The notes beneath the pieces were generated by a model. That model was not told where the DNA came from, did no database searches, and was given only the letters and a program-made list of their open reading frames with translations. This document shows, in pieces, positions 18,000-26,257 of a stretch of 64,000 bases of DNA; position 1 is the first letter of the stretch; each line of letters starts with the position of its first letter. Source of the stretch: Sulfurovum sp. NBC37-1 (GTDB lineage: Bacteria; Campylobacterota; Campylobacteria; Campylobacterales; Sulfurovaceae); NCBI RefSeq assembly GCF_000010345.1, contig NC_009663.1:2498278-2562277 (forward strand), in the 5' to 3' direction. Position numbers and translations under genes: made by a program.

Positions 18000-19810
18000 G
18001 TGAAAATCTAATTGGTTACATAGACGACCAGGGTAACATCATAGACACACAGAGTGCAGGAGAGAACTGTACGGCGAGACCGATAGAATTTGATAATTCG
18101 GAGAAATCACTGGAGATCATCAGGCACTCCACCGCGCACCTCATGGCACAAGCGATCAAAGAGCTCTACCCTGATGCACAGTTCTTTGTCGGGCCGGTCG
18201 TGGACGAGGGATTCTATTACGACTTCAGGGTCAATGAGAAGATCGGTGAAGAAGACCTTAAAACAATCGAAAAGAAGATGAAAGAGCTCATCAAGAAGAA
18301 ATACAAGATCGAAAAATATGAGATCAGTAAGGACGAAGCACTGAAAAAGTTCGCCAATGACGACCTCAAGCAGGCGGTACTTTCACGAATACCAGACGAG
18401 ACCGTTTCCATCTACAAACAGGGTGATTTCGAAGACCTCTGTAGAGGGCCTCACGTACCCGCTCTCAGATTTCTGCACAATTTCAAACTGACAAGGGTGG
18501 CAGGTGCCTATCTCGGCGGTGACGAGAATGCGGAGATGCTTACCCGTATCTATGGTATCGCTTTTGCAGATAAAGAGTCGCTGAAGAGTTACCTCAAAAT
18601 GATGGAAGAGGCCAAGAAGCGCGACCACAGAAAGATCGGTACGGAGATGGAACTCTTCATGTTCAACGAAGAATCCGGTGCAGGCCTGCCTTTCTGGATG
18701 CCCCAGGGAGCCAAGCTCCGCTATAAACTTGAGCAGATACTTCACAAGGCTCACCTGGTAAGAGATTACGAACCTGTACGCGGTCCAGAGATCCTCAAAG
18801 CCGACATGTGGCGGACTTCCGGGCACTATGCCTGCTACGGCGAGAATATGTATCTTACAGAGATCGACGGTCAGGAGTACGGCATCAAGCCGATGAACTG
18901 TATCGGGCATATCCAGATCTTCAAACAGACACAGAAAAGCTACCGTGACCTGCCGGTAAAATATTATGAGTACGGTGTGGTACACCGACATGAGAAGTCG
19001 GGTGTACTCCACGGACTGCTGCGTGTAAGGGAATTCACCCAGGATGACGCACATATCTTCTGTGCACCGGAGCAGATCGCTTCGGAAGTTCTCGAGGTAG
19101 TGGAATTCGTAGACTCTGTTATGAAACTCTTTGAATTCGAATATACAATGGAAATTTCCACCAAACCGGAAAAGGCCATCGGTGACGATGAGGTGTGGGA
19201 AACGGCAACGCAGGGGCTGAAAGACGCGCTCAAGGGCAATGACCTTCCCTACACCATCGACGAGGGTGGCGGAGCGTTCTACGGGCCGAAGATCGACATT
19301 AAGATCACCGATGCGATCGGTAGAAAATGGCAGTGCGGGACTATTCAGGTCGACTTCAACCTGCCCGAACGTTTCGACGTGGAGTATGTTGCAGAAGACA
19401 ACAGCCGTAAACGCCCGGTAATGCTCCACCGTGCGATCCTCGGATCGTTCGAGCGCTTCATCGGTATCCTGACAGAGCACTATGCAGGAGAGTTCCCTTT
19501 CTTCATCGCACCGACTCAGGTCATCTTCGTTCCTATCAGCGAAGGCCATGCCGGTTATGCCTACGGGCTTAAGAAAAAGCTGATGCTTGAAGGGATCGAC
19601 TCCGAAGTGTCCGACAAGAACGACTCACTCAACAAGCGTATCAGAACGGCTGAAAAGCAGCGTGTTCCGTATGTTGTGATCATCGGTGATGAAGAGGTAC
19701 AGAACAATACCGTGGCCATTAGGAACAGAAGGACCCGCGAACAGTATAATCTTACACAAGACGAATTTATGGTAGAATTAACCAAACAACTTCAAGAAGG
19801 AAAAATTTGA
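17996..19810 (+). CDS. thrS: threonyl-tRNA synthetase
   Basis: A 604-aa class II synthetase that charges tRNA-Thr. It starts with GTG at 17996 behind AAAAGGG. The N2 editing domain ([17 protein letters not shown], HxxxH) is intact; the N-terminal TGS region is shortened relative to the 642-aa E. coli enzyme. Catalytic-core elements visible include NCIGHI (zinc Cys), YRHEKSG-like [18 protein letters not shown] and DDAHIFC, and the C-terminal anticodon-binding domain. Its TGA overlaps the infC TTG by 4 nt, so the two are coupled. Confidence 0.97.
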   Translation: MSENLIGYIDDQGNIIDTQSAGENCTARPIEFDNSEKSLEIIRHSTAHLMAQAIKELYPDAQFFVGPVVDEGFYYDFRVNEKIGEEDLKTIEKKMKELIKKKYKIEKYEISKDEALKKFANDDLKQAVLSRIPDETVSIYKQGDFEDLCRGPHVPALRFLHNFKLTRVAGAYLGGDENAEMLTRIYGIAFADKESLKSYLKMMEEAKKRDHRKIGTEMELFMFNEESGAGLPFWMPQGAKLRYKLEQILHKAHLVRDYEPVRGPEILKADMWRTSGHYACYGENMYLTEIDGQEYGIKPMNCIGHIQIFKQTQKSYRDLPVKYYEYGVVHRHEKSGVLHGLLRVREFTQDDAHIFCAPEQIASEVLEVVEFVDSVMKLFEFEYTMEISTKPEKAIGDDEVWETATQGLKDALKGNDLPYTIDEGGGAFYGPKIDIKITDAIGRKWQCGTIQVDFNLPERFDVEYVAEDNSRKRPVMLHRAILGSFERFIGILTEHYAGEFPFFIAPTQVIFVPISEGHAGYAYGLKKKLMLEGIDSEVSDKNDSLNKRIRTAEKQRVPYVVIIGDEEVQNNTVAIRNRRTREQYNLTQDEFMVELTKQLQEGKI

Positions 19811-20358
19811 GTAGACAAAACGACAGAAACAACAGGGGTAGAAAGAAAGCTGACAGCACTATTATGAATGATGCCATCAGAGCGAGCGAACTGAGAGTGT
19901 TGGGAGATGACGGTGAACAGTACGGTATCATTTCCAGGGACGAAGCACTGAAGATCGCGGAAGACAAAGGTTTGGATCTGGTACTTGTATCACCTGATGC
20001 CAAACCGCCTGTTGCCAAAGTAATGGACTACGGTAAGCACAAATACCAGCTCGAAAAGAAGAAAAAAGAGGCGCGCAAGAACCAGAAGAAGATCGAGGTC
20101 AAAGAGGTAAAGTTCTCCTGCAAGATCGCGGACAATGACATTGCATACAAAGTGAAACATGCACGTGAGTTCCTTGAAAAAGGGAAACATGTCAAACTGA
20201 GAGTCTTCCTTAGAGGAAGGGAAATGGCAAACCCTGAATGGGGTGTCGAAGTGCTCAACCGCGTCTGGCCGATGCTTGAAGATATCGCACAGCTTGAATC
20301 TCCTGCCAAGCAGGAAGGCCGCTATATCAATATGTATGTTACACCACTGAAGAAATAA
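19807..20358 (+). CDS. infC: translation initiation factor IF-3
   Basis: A 183-aa IF-3 with the N domain ([20 protein letters not shown]), a Lys-rich linker and the C domain ([20 protein letters not shown]). The start is TTG at 19807, inside the thrS stop (TTGA), behind AAGAAGGA; an ATG 19 codons later (19864) is the alternative. Non-ATG starts are typical of infC and underlie autoregulation, since IF-3 discriminates against them. Unusually, rpmI and rplT do not follow; a terminator does. Confidence 0.96.
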   Translation: MSRQNDRNNRGRKKADSTIMNDAIRASELRVLGDDGEQYGIISRDEALKIAEDKGLDLVLVSPDAKPPVAKVMDYGKHKYQLEKKKKEARKNQKKIEVKEVKFSCKIADNDIAYKVKHAREFLEKGKHVKLRVFLRGREMANPEWGVEVLNRVWPMLEDIAQLESPAKQEGRYINMYVTPLKK

Positions 20359-20375
20359 ACTGTCAAACCCTGACA
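20359..20375 (+). terminator. small hairpin after infC
   Basis: CTGTCA-AACCC-TGACAG immediately after the infC stop; weak on its own and followed by the stronger terminator at 20392. Confidence 0.35.
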
Positions 20376-20391
20376 GTTCCCTAACTACGTC

Positions 20392-20424
20392 ATTCCGGAC
20401 TTGATCCGGAATCCCCCTTTTTTT
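20392..20424 (+). terminator. rho-independent terminator between infC and ilvD
   Basis: ATTCCGGA (20392-20399), loop CTTGA, TCCGGAAT (20405-20412), then CCCCC and seven T. A perfect 8-bp stem with a T-tract on the infC strand. The motif CATTCCGGACTTGATCCGG resembles dispersed palindromic repeats of many genomes. Confidence 0.85.
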
Positions 20425-22114
20425 ATTCCGCTTCGAGAACCGCTCCATTGCTGGCATTGGTCACCAATGCTCTGTACTGTCTGAGCCACTTGCTCTTGAG
20501 CGGTTTAACGACTGGTTTGAATTTGTCTTTCCTCTCTGCGATCTCTTCAAACGTAAGTTTTGCTTCCAGGATATAATTGTCTACATCGAGATGAATTTCA
20601 TCACCGTCTTCAAGCAGGCCGATCAAACCACCTTCTGCCGCTTCAGGACTCACATGACCGATACTTGCTCCTCTGGTTGCTCCCGAGAATCTACCATCGG
20701 TGATCAGTGCAACTTTATCGCCTAGACCCATACCCATGATGAGGCTGGTAGGACTGAGCATCTCCTGCATACCCGGTCCGCCTTTGGGGCCCTCATAGCG
20801 AATGACCACTACGTTCCCGGCTTTAACTTTACCGCTCAAAATACCTTCAATAGCTTCATCCTGCGAATCAAAACAGACGGCTGTCCCTGTAAAGGCTCTG
20901 TCCCCCGTGATCCCTGCTGTTTTGATAACCGCACCCTGTTCTGCAAGGTTTCCGTAAAGGATCGCCAAACCTCCTACTTCAGAGAAAGGGTTGTCTATCG
21001 TATGGATAATATTCGTATCGAGGATCCTGGCATCTTTAATGCGCTCATAAAGGCTCTCCCCCGTTATGGTAGGGTTGTCTATTAGAATATCATCTCCGCG
21101 TTTATGCATTTCGTGCATCACGGAACTGACGCCGCCGGCTGTATTGATATCTTCCATATGAACGGTTGTCAGTGATGGAGAGATCTTGGCGATATGAGAA
21201 ACACGTTTACTGATCATATTGATATCTTCAAGATTGAAGTCCACTTCGGCCTCTTTGGCAATGGCAAGCATATGAAGTACCGTGTTGGAGCTTCCTCCCA
21301 TCGCCATATCCACAGCAAAAGCGTTTCTTACAGCATTTTCATTCAGAATATTTCTCATACGGAATTTTTCACGCTCTGCCGCTTCGGATTTTGCAATTTC
21401 ACAGATGCGTCTTGCCGCTTTCTTGTAAAGTTCCGTTCTCTCCGGGGTCAAAGCAAGGATCGTACCGTTACCCGGCAGAGCAATCCCCATCGCTTCCATG
21501 AGCGTATTCATGGAGTTCGCCGTAAACATTCCCGAACACGATCCGCCGCTCGGGCAGGCATTGCATTCCATTTCCGCGAGCGTTTCCTCTGTGATCTCTC
21601 CCGCTTCGTACTCCCCTACCCCTTCAAAGACAGTAGCAAGGTCGATAGGTGTACCGTCATCCATATGTCCGGCAGCCATCGGCCCGCCTGAGACAAATAC
21701 TGTAGGTACATCTACACGCAGCGCTCCCATGATCATCCCCGGAACGATCTTGTCACAATTGGGGATAGCGATCATTGCATCGAGTTTATGCGCATTCATC
21801 ACCGTTTCTATAGAATTGGCGATGATCTCACGGCTCGGCAAAGAATAAAGCATCCCGTCATGCCCCATAGCGATCCCGTCATCCACACCGATGGTATTGA
21901 ACTCAAAAGGGACACACCCATTGGCACGGATTTCATTTTTAATAACCTCGGCTACTTTATTCAGAAAATAGTGCCCAGGGATCAATTCAATAAAAGAATT
22001 GGCAACACCAATGAACGGCTTATCAAAATCTTCATCTTTGAGTCCGGTGGCACGCAGTAGACTTCTATGTGGAGCACGATTGTACCCTTTTTTTATCTCG
22101 TCACTTCTCATCAT
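20423..22114 (-). CDS. ilvD: dihydroxy-acid dehydratase
   Basis: A 563-aa Fe-S enzyme of branched-chain amino-acid synthesis, converting 2,3-dihydroxy acids to 2-keto acids. The ATG at 22114 is chosen because AAGGAG lies 6 nt upstream (an upstream in-frame start at 22138 has none). Cluster and metal motifs are visible: [31 protein letters not shown] and, near the end, [10 protein letters not shown]. Length is typical. It is monocistronic here, convergent with infC. Confidence 0.97.
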   Translation of the reverse strand: MMRSDEIKKGYNRAPHRSLLRATGLKDEDFDKPFIGVANSFIELIPGHYFLNKVAEVIKNEIRANGCVPFEFNTIGVDDGIAMGHDGMLYSLPSREIIANSIETVMNAHKLDAMIAIPNCDKIVPGMIMGALRVDVPTVFVSGGPMAAGHMDDGTPIDLATVFEGVGEYEAGEITEETLAEMECNACPSGGSCSGMFTANSMNTLMEAMGIALPGNGTILALTPERTELYKKAARRICEIAKSEAAEREKFRMRNILNENAVRNAFAVDMAMGGSSNTVLHMLAIAKEAEVDFNLEDINMISKRVSHIAKISPSLTTVHMEDINTAGGVSSVMHEMHKRGDDILIDNPTITGESLYERIKDARILDTNIIHTIDNPFSEVGGLAILYGNLAEQGAVIKTAGITGDRAFTGTAVCFDSQDEAIEGILSGKVKAGNVVVIRYEGPKGGPGMQEMLSPTSLIMGMGLGDKVALITDGRFSGATRGASIGHVSPEAAEGGLIGLLEDGDEIHLDVDNYILEAKLTFEEIAERKDKFKPVVKPLKSKWLRQYRALVTNASNGAVLEAE

Positions 22115-22250
22115 ACAGTTCTCCTTCAAAAGGGACAAATCCCTTTTATATTTCTCAGTATTGAGAAATTAATTATTTTTATTTTAAGAGATTATAGCAC
22201 TTTTATATTCAAAAATCCTACTTCCTCTTTACTTTAAAAACTTTTTTAGC

Positions 22251-22256
22251 TATAAT
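22251..22256 (+). promoter_or_regulatory. -10 box of the tRNA cluster
   Basis: TATAAT in TTAGCTATAATCTC, 44 nt upstream of tRNA-Gly. Confidence 0.5.
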
Positions 22257-22299
22257 CTCACTCCAATTTCAGGGTAAAACTCTTTAATGGTATGGATGC

Positions 22300-22374
22300 G
22301 CGGGCGTAGCTCAGCGGTAGAGCATAACCTTGCCAAGGTTAGGGTCGACGGTTCGATCCCGTTCGCCCGCTCCA
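22300..22374 (+). tRNA. tRNA-Gly (GCC)
   Basis: Acceptor GCGGGCG/CGCCCGC, anticodon stem TAACC/GGTTA with loop TTGCCAA, T-loop TTCGATC, encoded CCA at 22372-22374. Confidence 0.95.
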
Positions 22375-22418
22375 TAAAAAATAAAAACTAAATATTTAAT
22401 AAACATGGTACCTACAAT

Positions 22419-22505
22419 GCCCGGGTGGTGGAATGGTAGACACAGGGGACTTAAAATCCCCCGGTCATTGTGACCGTGCCGGTTCAAGTCCGGCTCCGGG
22501 TACCA
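22419..22505 (+). tRNA. tRNA-Leu (TAA)
   Basis: Acceptor GCCCGGG pairs TCCGGGT with G-U ends, anticodon stem GGGGA/TCCCC with loop CTTAAAA, long variable arm as in class II tRNAs, encoded CCA. Confidence 0.95.
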
Positions 22506-22517
22506 CTTATATTTAAT

Positions 22518-22593
22518 GGAACCATCGCCAAGTTGGTAAGGCCGCAGCCTGCAAAGCTGCTATTCGCCGGTTCGAGTCCGGCTGGTTCCTCCA
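22518..22593 (+). tRNA. tRNA-Cys (GCA)
   Basis: Acceptor GGAACCA/TGGTTCC, anticodon stem GCAGC/GCTGC with loop CTGCAAA, T-loop TTCGAGT, encoded CCA. Confidence 0.95.
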
Positions 22594-22644
22594 TTAAATC
22601 CAGGTTTTATCTTTTTTGGATAGAATTCTATTTCTACATACTGT

Positions 22645-22732
22645 CGGGAGATGTCAGAGCGGTTGAATGTGCCGGTCTTGAAAACCGGTGAGGGTAATAC
22701 CTCCGGGGGTTCGAATCCCCCTCTCCCGGCCA
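22645..22732 (+). tRNA. tRNA-Ser (TGA)
   Basis: Acceptor CGGGAGA/TCTCCCG, anticodon stem CCGGT/ACCGG with loop CTTGAAA, long variable arm, encoded CCA. Its 3' end is the attachment site of the 22.9-kb mobilizable element that follows. Confidence 0.95.
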
Positions 22733-22733
22733 T
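22714..22733 (+). repeat. attL of the tRNA-Ser element
   Basis: The 20-bp 3' end of tRNA-Ser (AATCCCCCTCTCCCGGCCAT) is repeated exactly at 45587-45606, next to the integrase gene at the other end. Confidence 0.9.
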
Positions 22734-23630
22734 ACATTTTAAACAATCCAAACTAAGTCCCAAGACAGCGTAACTTGAGAGCATTTCAACGATTTTACTA
22801 TTCTCATTCTCCCCACATATTCCCCACACCAAAGTACAATCCAGAGCATCGAGTGAAATTTGAAGAGCACTTGAGCCCTATGTAGAAACACAGGGCTCAA
22901 AACACTGATTGAACGATCCGTCACATGTCGGTTATCATCAGATGTATATCGATCGATAGCTGATATACAACTCCTTATCCTTTACAGGTCTCTTAGTTCA
23001 GGTGTTCCGGTTTGATTAGAGAGGGCTTTCGCCTCTTGAGAGGTCTTGAGTCGGCTTTTTGATGGGATGCGTTTCAATCTGTGTTAAGCTATTACATTCT
23101 GGTAACCCAAAAGAGTCCCCTGATAGACTCGGCTGAAAACACGGCGTATGTGCTATCAACTCTAGAACGCTTTCACGCTCACAATGCCAGCCCGGATCAT
23201 ATCTTTGACTTAGATCCGGATAAGGCTGAACCCCCGGAGGGTGTTATGTAATTTTTTTGGAATTTTGATGAAGTAGAACTTAACAGTGACAAGGTGTTGA
23301 TTAAGAAGTATTTTTTTGCTATACTTCTTTCAACGTAAGTCAAAGATGATTGAGGTATCAATTCAGGTGCATCTTTGGCTTGCTACTTCTTTCCGTATTA
23401 TTGAAAATCACACGAAAAATCATTACTAAGATTATTCTCCAAAGATTGTTTTTTGTCAAAAATGAAAAAGTATGAATTGACACAATTTGACAACAGTTGA
23501 CAGAGAAAAATATCTACTGCTATGAAAAAAAGAAGAGGCTCTTTTTTGACCTTTTTACGAAAAGTAACACTTCTTTGATATATCATGAAAAAACAAGCTT
23601 TTGCAGCCTCAGAATCTAGTTTTGGAATAT
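22734..23630 (+). other. gene-poor left end of the element with palindromes
   Basis: About 900 bp without a convincing gene. It holds the arm repeat, a strong palindrome at 22872-22899 (TGAGCCCT...AGGGCTCA with an inner TGT/ACA), a GTATATC/GATATAC inverted repeat near 22943-22967, a GC-richer stretch at 23081-23251 that is open in one frame (57 codons from a GTG without ribosome site, reading ...TLERFHAHNASPDHIFD...) and a CCCC/GGGG-type hairpin before a T-run near 23231-23260. The open stretch may be the tail of a lost gene. Confidence 0.4.
22810..22833 (+). repeat. element-end repeat (integrase arm site), left
   Basis: A 24-bp sequence containing CCCCACATATTCCCCACACC occurs here and at 45428-45451 in the same orientation, near each end of the element. 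The inner doublet TCCCCACA/TTCCCCACA suits arm-type integrase binding. Confidence 0.6.
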
Positions 23631-23673
23631 ATCGTGACAAAATTATAAAAAAATGCTATAATATTGTCACGAT
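23631..23673 (+). promoter_or_regulatory. promoter inside a perfect 10-bp palindrome
   Basis: ATCGTGACAA (23631-23640) and TTGTCACGAT (23664-23673) are exact inverted arms. Between them lies TATAAT at 23657-23662; TGACAA in the left arm is a suitable -35. A dimeric regulator bound here would cover the promoter. Confidence 0.72.
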
Positions 23674-23693
23674 ACTATAAAGGAGAAAGCACT

Positions 23694-24290
23694 ATAAACA
23701 AGTACATAGAGAAGATTGAGCGAAAAATAAATAGACTTTCTATAAATACTATAGTGCCTTTTTCCAGGGTGAAAACAAAAGATGTTTCAACAGATACCCT
23801 TAGAAAGATACTGCACCGCCTCCACGATAGAGGGATTATTACAATCACTGGGCGAGGAGAATTTAAGCGCATAAAGCCTTTTAGGGAAATGCTTTTTGTT
23901 TACGGCTCTCTCAAAAAAGGTTTTGACAACCATCATCTGTTAAGTAAACATGCCAAAAGGGTTGGAAAAGCTATTACCATAAGTAAGTTCGGGATGTTCG
24001 AAGACAGCTTCGGGAACTATCCCTATTTAATCCCGGTACCACAGATAAGGATACATGGAGAACTTTATGAGCTTCACCGAAAAGAGCTTTTAGAGAAGCT
24101 GGATAGATTTGAAGGGTATCCTGAATACTACGAGAGAAAAAAGATCCTTGTAAAGACGCATAGAGGTACGGTGAGAGCCTTTGTGTATATACAACCTCAT
24201 ACTGCTGTACCCCAAGGACAAAAACCACTTAGAGAGTGGACGGCAGATACAGATTCTAAAATAAAGCAGCTTGAGGATTTTCTTAAATGA
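23694..24290 (+). CDS. winged-helix / gamma-glutamylcyclotransferase-like fusion protein
   Basis: About 198 aa. The N-terminal about 65 residues form a winged-helix-like region (VKTKDVSTDTLRKILHRLHD, RGIITITGRGEFKRIKP). The rest is a GGCT/AIG2-like domain with the substrate-loop signature FVYGSLKKGFDNH, and LEKLDRFEGYPEYYER. GGCT-fold enzymes act on gamma-glutamyl or related amines; this one's substrate is unknown. The start is uncertain: SD AAAGGAG (23679-23685) points to an ATA at 23694, while the only upstream start codon (TTG, 23664) lies before the predicted transcript start. The palindromic operator suggests autoregulation by the winged helix. Confidence 0.72.
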   Translation: MNKYIEKIERKINRLSINTIVPFSRVKTKDVSTDTLRKILHRLHDRGIITITGRGEFKRIKPFREMLFVYGSLKKGFDNHHLLSKHAKRVGKAITISKFGMFEDSFGNYPYLIPVPQIRIHGELYELHRKELLEKLDRFEGYPEYYERKKILVKTHRGTVRAFVYIQPHTAVPQGQKPLREWTADTDSKIKQLEDFLK

Positions 24291-24319
24291 GTAGTGTTAT
24301 ATTTTGATACAATTAAAGT

Positions 24320-24733
24320 ATGAAAAATAAGAAACCTATTAGCCGTTCAGAAAATATGCGCCGTATAAAATCAAAAGATACATCTATTGAAATTCTTCTC
24401 AGAAAAGAGCTCTGGAAGAGAGGATTGCGTTATCGCAAAAATGTAAAAGATGTTTTTGGCAAACCTGATATCGTTTTCAAGGGTAAAAAACTGGCAGTTT
24501 TTACAGATTCTGAGTTTTGGCATGGAAAATATTTAATGGAAAAAAAGTATATTCCAAAAACTAATACAGAATATTGGGTGAAAAAAATTACACGAAATAT
24601 TGAACGGGACAAAGAGGTTGTTTCCTTTTTGGAAGAAGAAGGGTGGACAGTACTTCGTTTTTGGGAATCAGATATTAGAAAGAGTACAAAAAAATGTGCT
24701 GACATAATAGAAGGTGCATTAAAAAGACTATAA
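24320..24733 (+). CDS. vsr: Vsr-like DNA mismatch endonuclease
   Basis: A 137-aa protein of the very-short-patch-repair endonuclease family. Visible are the N-terminal RSENMRRIKSKDTSIE, RKELWKRGLRYRKN and the catalytic strand AVFTDSEFWHGK with Asp, then the C-terminal LEEEGWTVLRFWESDI. E. coli Vsr nicks at T:G mismatches arising from deaminated 5-methylcytosine. Vsr genes accompany cytosine-5 methyltransferases, and one is encoded at 36268-37356. It opens the defence operon; the next ATG is 65 nt on. Confidence 0.88.
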   Translation: MKNKKPISRSENMRRIKSKDTSIEILLRKELWKRGLRYRKNVKDVFGKPDIVFKGKKLAVFTDSEFWHGKYLMEKKYIPKTNTEYWVKKITRNIERDKEVVSFLEEEGWTVLRFWESDIRKSTKKCADIIEGALKRL

Positions 24734-24798
24734 AGTATTAAAGATGTATAACAGTCAGTATTCATTATAATAATTAAACTATTTTAAAGAATTTTCTG

Positions 24799-26256
24799 AT
24801 GTCCCAAACGAACTACGAACTTACTTTGCCAAATCCAAAGAATTTGATTCATGCATTGCGTGATATAGGCTACTCTTTGGAAACCGCATTGGCAGATATT
24901 GTTGACAACAGTATCACTGCGCAAGCTTCAGAAGTACATATTTATATTTCATTTCAAATGCAGGACAGCTATATCGCAATTGTTGATAACGGAATTGGGA
25001 TGAACAAGGAGGATCTTCGCAATGCTATGAGTCTTGGTTCTTTTGATCCTTTGCTTGAGCGAGAGCATAAAGATCTTGGGCGATTTGGTTTGGGACTTAA
25101 GACAGCTTCTTTTTCTCAGTCAAGTAAATTAACAGTTGTATCAAAACAAGAAAAAGAAATCAATGCAAGATGCTGGGATTTGGAGCATGTCTCCAATGCT
25201 AAAAAATGGGAAGTTGCAGTATATAGTTCCGAGCAGGCTAAACAGATACCAAAAATAAATACATTGGAAAAGACTGGTACGCTTGTATTGTGGGAGAAAC
25301 TAGATCGATTGATTGATACAGGGGGTAAGCGAAATCCGGAAGATATATTTTGGGAAAAAATAGATGCAGCAAGGGAACACTTGGGCTTAGTATTTCATCG
25401 ATATCTTTCTGGTGAAGCTGGACTAAAAAAACTGTCTATTTTTGTTAATGGGGATCCTATCATACCATTTGATCCTTTTGAAGGAGCAGGAAAGCATTTC
25501 CCGGAAGAGACGATTGGAAAGATTAAAATACAAGCGTATCTTTTGCCTCATCAGAGCAAAACAACAGCAGAACAGTACAAAAAGCTTGAAGGCAGAAATG
25601 GGTACATGAAATCCCAGGGTTTTTATGTATATCGAAATAGCAGGCTAATGATTCACGGCACATGGTTCAGGCTTGCAAAACAAACTGAAGCTACAAAGCT
25701 TGCCAGAGTAAAAATAGATTTGCCAAACTCTGAAGATTTCTTATGGTCTATTGATGTTAAAAAATCGAGAGCTACTCCTCCGGAAGCAATTAGAACAGAA
25801 CTAAAAAGAACCATTGACAAAATAACCTCCTCTTCGACAATGGTATATAAAAACAGAGGCGCCCGTATTTCCAAAAAAAATTATGTACCGATTTGGACAG
25901 AACAGCATCAGCATAATGAAAAAAGCTATAGAATTAATTATGAAAATCCTTTAATCAGCTCTTTATTGACTTCTTTGGATACAGAAACTGAAAGCAAAGT
26001 TAAGGAAATCTTATCTCTTGTTGAGAGTGCACTGCCCCTGGATTCTATTTTTGCAGATCTTGCTACCGAGCCTGAAAATGTAAAACAGGACGGAGTAACA
26101 GAGGAAAAGTTAAAAGATTATGCAGAACAGTATTGGGAAATAATGGTGAATATGGGGAATGATGCAGCCATAGTAGCTGAAAAATTTAGGCAAACAGAAC
26201 CATTTAGCAAATTTACAGATTTTTGCGAATCTTTTATAAAAACAAAGGCGGTATAA
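24799..26256 (+). CDS. MORC-type GHKL ATPase
   Basis: A 485-aa ATPase of the Hsp90/MutL (GHKL) fold. ATP-site motifs are complete: N-box ETALADIVDNSITA, G1 DNGIGM, G2 GRFGLGLKTASFS. An S5-like domain follows, with a conserved FYVYRNSRLM segment, and a helical C-terminus. Prokaryotic MORC-like ATPases paired with Z1 helicases occur in restriction-modification loci, described by Iyer, Abhiman and Aravind. It ends 1 nt before the Z1 gene. It probably acts as an ATP-gated clamp or switch in DNA restriction. Confidence 0.9.
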   Translation: MSQTNYELTLPNPKNLIHALRDIGYSLETALADIVDNSITAQASEVHIYISFQMQDSYIAIVDNGIGMNKEDLRNAMSLGSFDPLLEREHKDLGRFGLGLKTASFSQSSKLTVVSKQEKEINARCWDLEHVSNAKKWEVAVYSSEQAKQIPKINTLEKTGTLVLWEKLDRLIDTGGKRNPEDIFWEKIDAAREHLGLVFHRYLSGEAGLKKLSIFVNGDPIIPFDPFEGAGKHFPEETIGKIKIQAYLLPHQSKTTAEQYKKLEGRNGYMKSQGFYVYRNSRLMIHGTWFRLAKQTEATKLARVKIDLPNSEDFLWSIDVKKSRATPPEAIRTELKRTIDKITSSSTMVYKNRGARISKKNYVPIWTEQHQHNEKSYRINYENPLISSLLTSLDTETESKVKEILSLVESALPLDSIFADLATEPENVKQDGVTEEKLKDYAEQYWEIMVNMGNDAAIVAEKFRQTEPFSKFTDFCESFIKTKAV

Positions 26257-26257
26257 G

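Noticed and set aside
18383..19549. 388-codon open frame antisense to thrS
   Set aside because: Long only because of codon composition on the opposite strand; no ribosome site, and thrS is unmistakable.
23398..23640. 80-codon minus-strand frame beginning MSRYIPKLDSEA
   Set aside because: It starts in the palindromic operator, has no ribosome site, and the sequence looks like random AT-rich translation.
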